This document shows positions 63,796 to 64,000 of a stretch of 64,000 nt of DNA, one piece after another. Source of the DNA: Rhodocyclaceae bacterium (lineage in GTDB: Bacteria > Pseudomonadota > Gammaproteobacteria > Burkholderiales > Rhodocyclaceae); NCBI GenBank assembly GCA_016704145.1, contig JADJAS010000006.1, positions 49,955-113,954 of the forward strand, read 5' to 3'. Under the pieces are notes generated by a model. The model searched no databases, was not told the origin of the DNA, and saw only the letters and a program-made list of their open reading frames with translations. The translations under genes were made by a program, and so were the position numbers. Position 1 is the stretch's first letter; every line of letters starts with the position of its first letter.

Positions 63796-63822
63796 TATCC
63801 AAATAACGCTGCGATTATCCAA
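63796..63822. promoter_or_regulatory. Direct repeats upstream of module 2
   Basis: TATCCAA occurs at 63796-63802 and 63816-63822 (TTGGATA on the minus strand), 20 bp apart, 114 bases or more upstream of the YCF48-like start. It could be a regulator site; weak evidence. The rest of 63683-63832 shows nothing I recognise. Confidence 0.3.
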
Positions 63823-63832
63823 CAACTGCTGA

Positions 63833-63858
63833 GGTTTCCTGCTGCATGGCAGGAAACC
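63833..63858. terminator. Perfect 10-bp hairpin between module 2 and the IS element
   Basis: GGTTTCCTGC and GCAGGAAACC flank a 6-nt loop. It lies 42 bases beyond the transposase stop; it could be a transcription barrier or part of the insertion-sequence end. Confidence 0.5.
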
Positions 63859-63900
63859 CTCACCGCCAGAACGGGCCTTACGTCCAGGGTGGTTCCATAA

Positions 63901-64000
63901 TCAAGCTAACCAAACGAAAAGCATACGCGAGATGAATAAACGACAGAACGACGGCGAGTCTCTGTCGTAGCGCGTGGCGATGCGTCTGAAATGCTTGAGC
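63901..64000 (-). CDS. IS5-family-type transposase, C-terminal end (cut by window edge)
   Basis: The last 32 codons read LKHFRRIATRYDRDSPSFCR then a hydrophobic tail ending WLA. FRRIATRYD is the characteristic C-terminal element of IS5-group DDE transposases. The rest lies beyond the right edge, so completeness cannot be judged. Confidence 0.7.
   Translation of the reverse strand, partial: LKHFRRIATRYDRDSPSFCRLFISRMLFVWLA

Overview
The window looks like a chromosomal segment of a GC-rich betaproteobacterium. The pheS-pheT-ihfA-merR order after infC-rpmI-rplT, the IF3 and threonyl-tRNA synthetase sequences, and tRNAs with encoded CCA all fit that group. A Rhodocyclales-type relative, perhaps near the steroid-degrading Sterolibacterium/Denitratisoma group, is my best guess. 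That placement is an inference from gene content, not a measured result.

Layout. 1-8.8 kb (minus strand): glycolate oxidase genes glcD and glcE, with glcF cut by the left edge and separated from them by an FKBP isomerase, an asparagine-synthase-like amidotransferase and an aminotransferase; then three conserved genes of unknown function and a short S24/LexA-like protein. 9-13.6 kb: a ferredoxin/FNR-type reductase with an unusual helix-turn-helix-like N-terminus, two overlapping lipoprotein genes and an MFS transporter. 13.6-18.2 kb: a vapBC pair and a compact chromate-resistance operon (shortened chrB, chrA, a ChrB_C-only protein, MFS). 18.3-21.9 kb: aldehyde dehydrogenase, zinc alcohol dehydrogenase and MaoC hydratase, translationally coupled. 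22.1-24.5 kb: a CorC/HlyC protein, a decayed IS1380-type transposase and a beheaded zinc-ribbon gene. 24.5-32 kb: tRNA-Pro and the translation block. 32-34.4 kb: a protein of unknown function, an Rnk-like protein, a LysR regulator and tRNA-Val. 34.4-41.3 kb: acyl-CoA racemase, AraC regulator, a secreted BBE-type flavoprotein beside a cytochrome c, alcohol and aldehyde dehydrogenases. 41.5-46 kb: a complete Liv-type ABC importer.

46-63.7 kb holds two parallel copies of a four-gene cell-envelope module in the order YCF48-like propeller, RND/MMPL permease, DUF1302 beta-barrel, DUF1329 protein. Copy 1 (46.2-52.6 kb) is intact. Copy 2 (56.8-63.7 kb) runs straight into a three-subunit molybdenum hydroxylase that ends at a clear terminator. 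Topology suggests a trans-envelope route for a hydrophobic compound, with the hydroxylase as the likely first enzyme. Three genes of copy 2 contain many single-base losses, several demonstrably in G/C runs; the rest of the window shows almost none. An IS5-type transposase is cut by the right edge.

The most unexpected signal is a dispersed 24-bp bipartite DNA motif, AAAGTCAG-N4-GGCG-GNAC-GCCG. I found 14 good copies and one weaker one, on both strands, three between genes and the rest inside genes as different as pheT, pheS, thrS, glcE, chrB and a molybdenum hydroxylase, in different reading frames. It is therefore constrained as DNA and not as protein, and resembles an uptake-type or other genome-wide recognition sequence.
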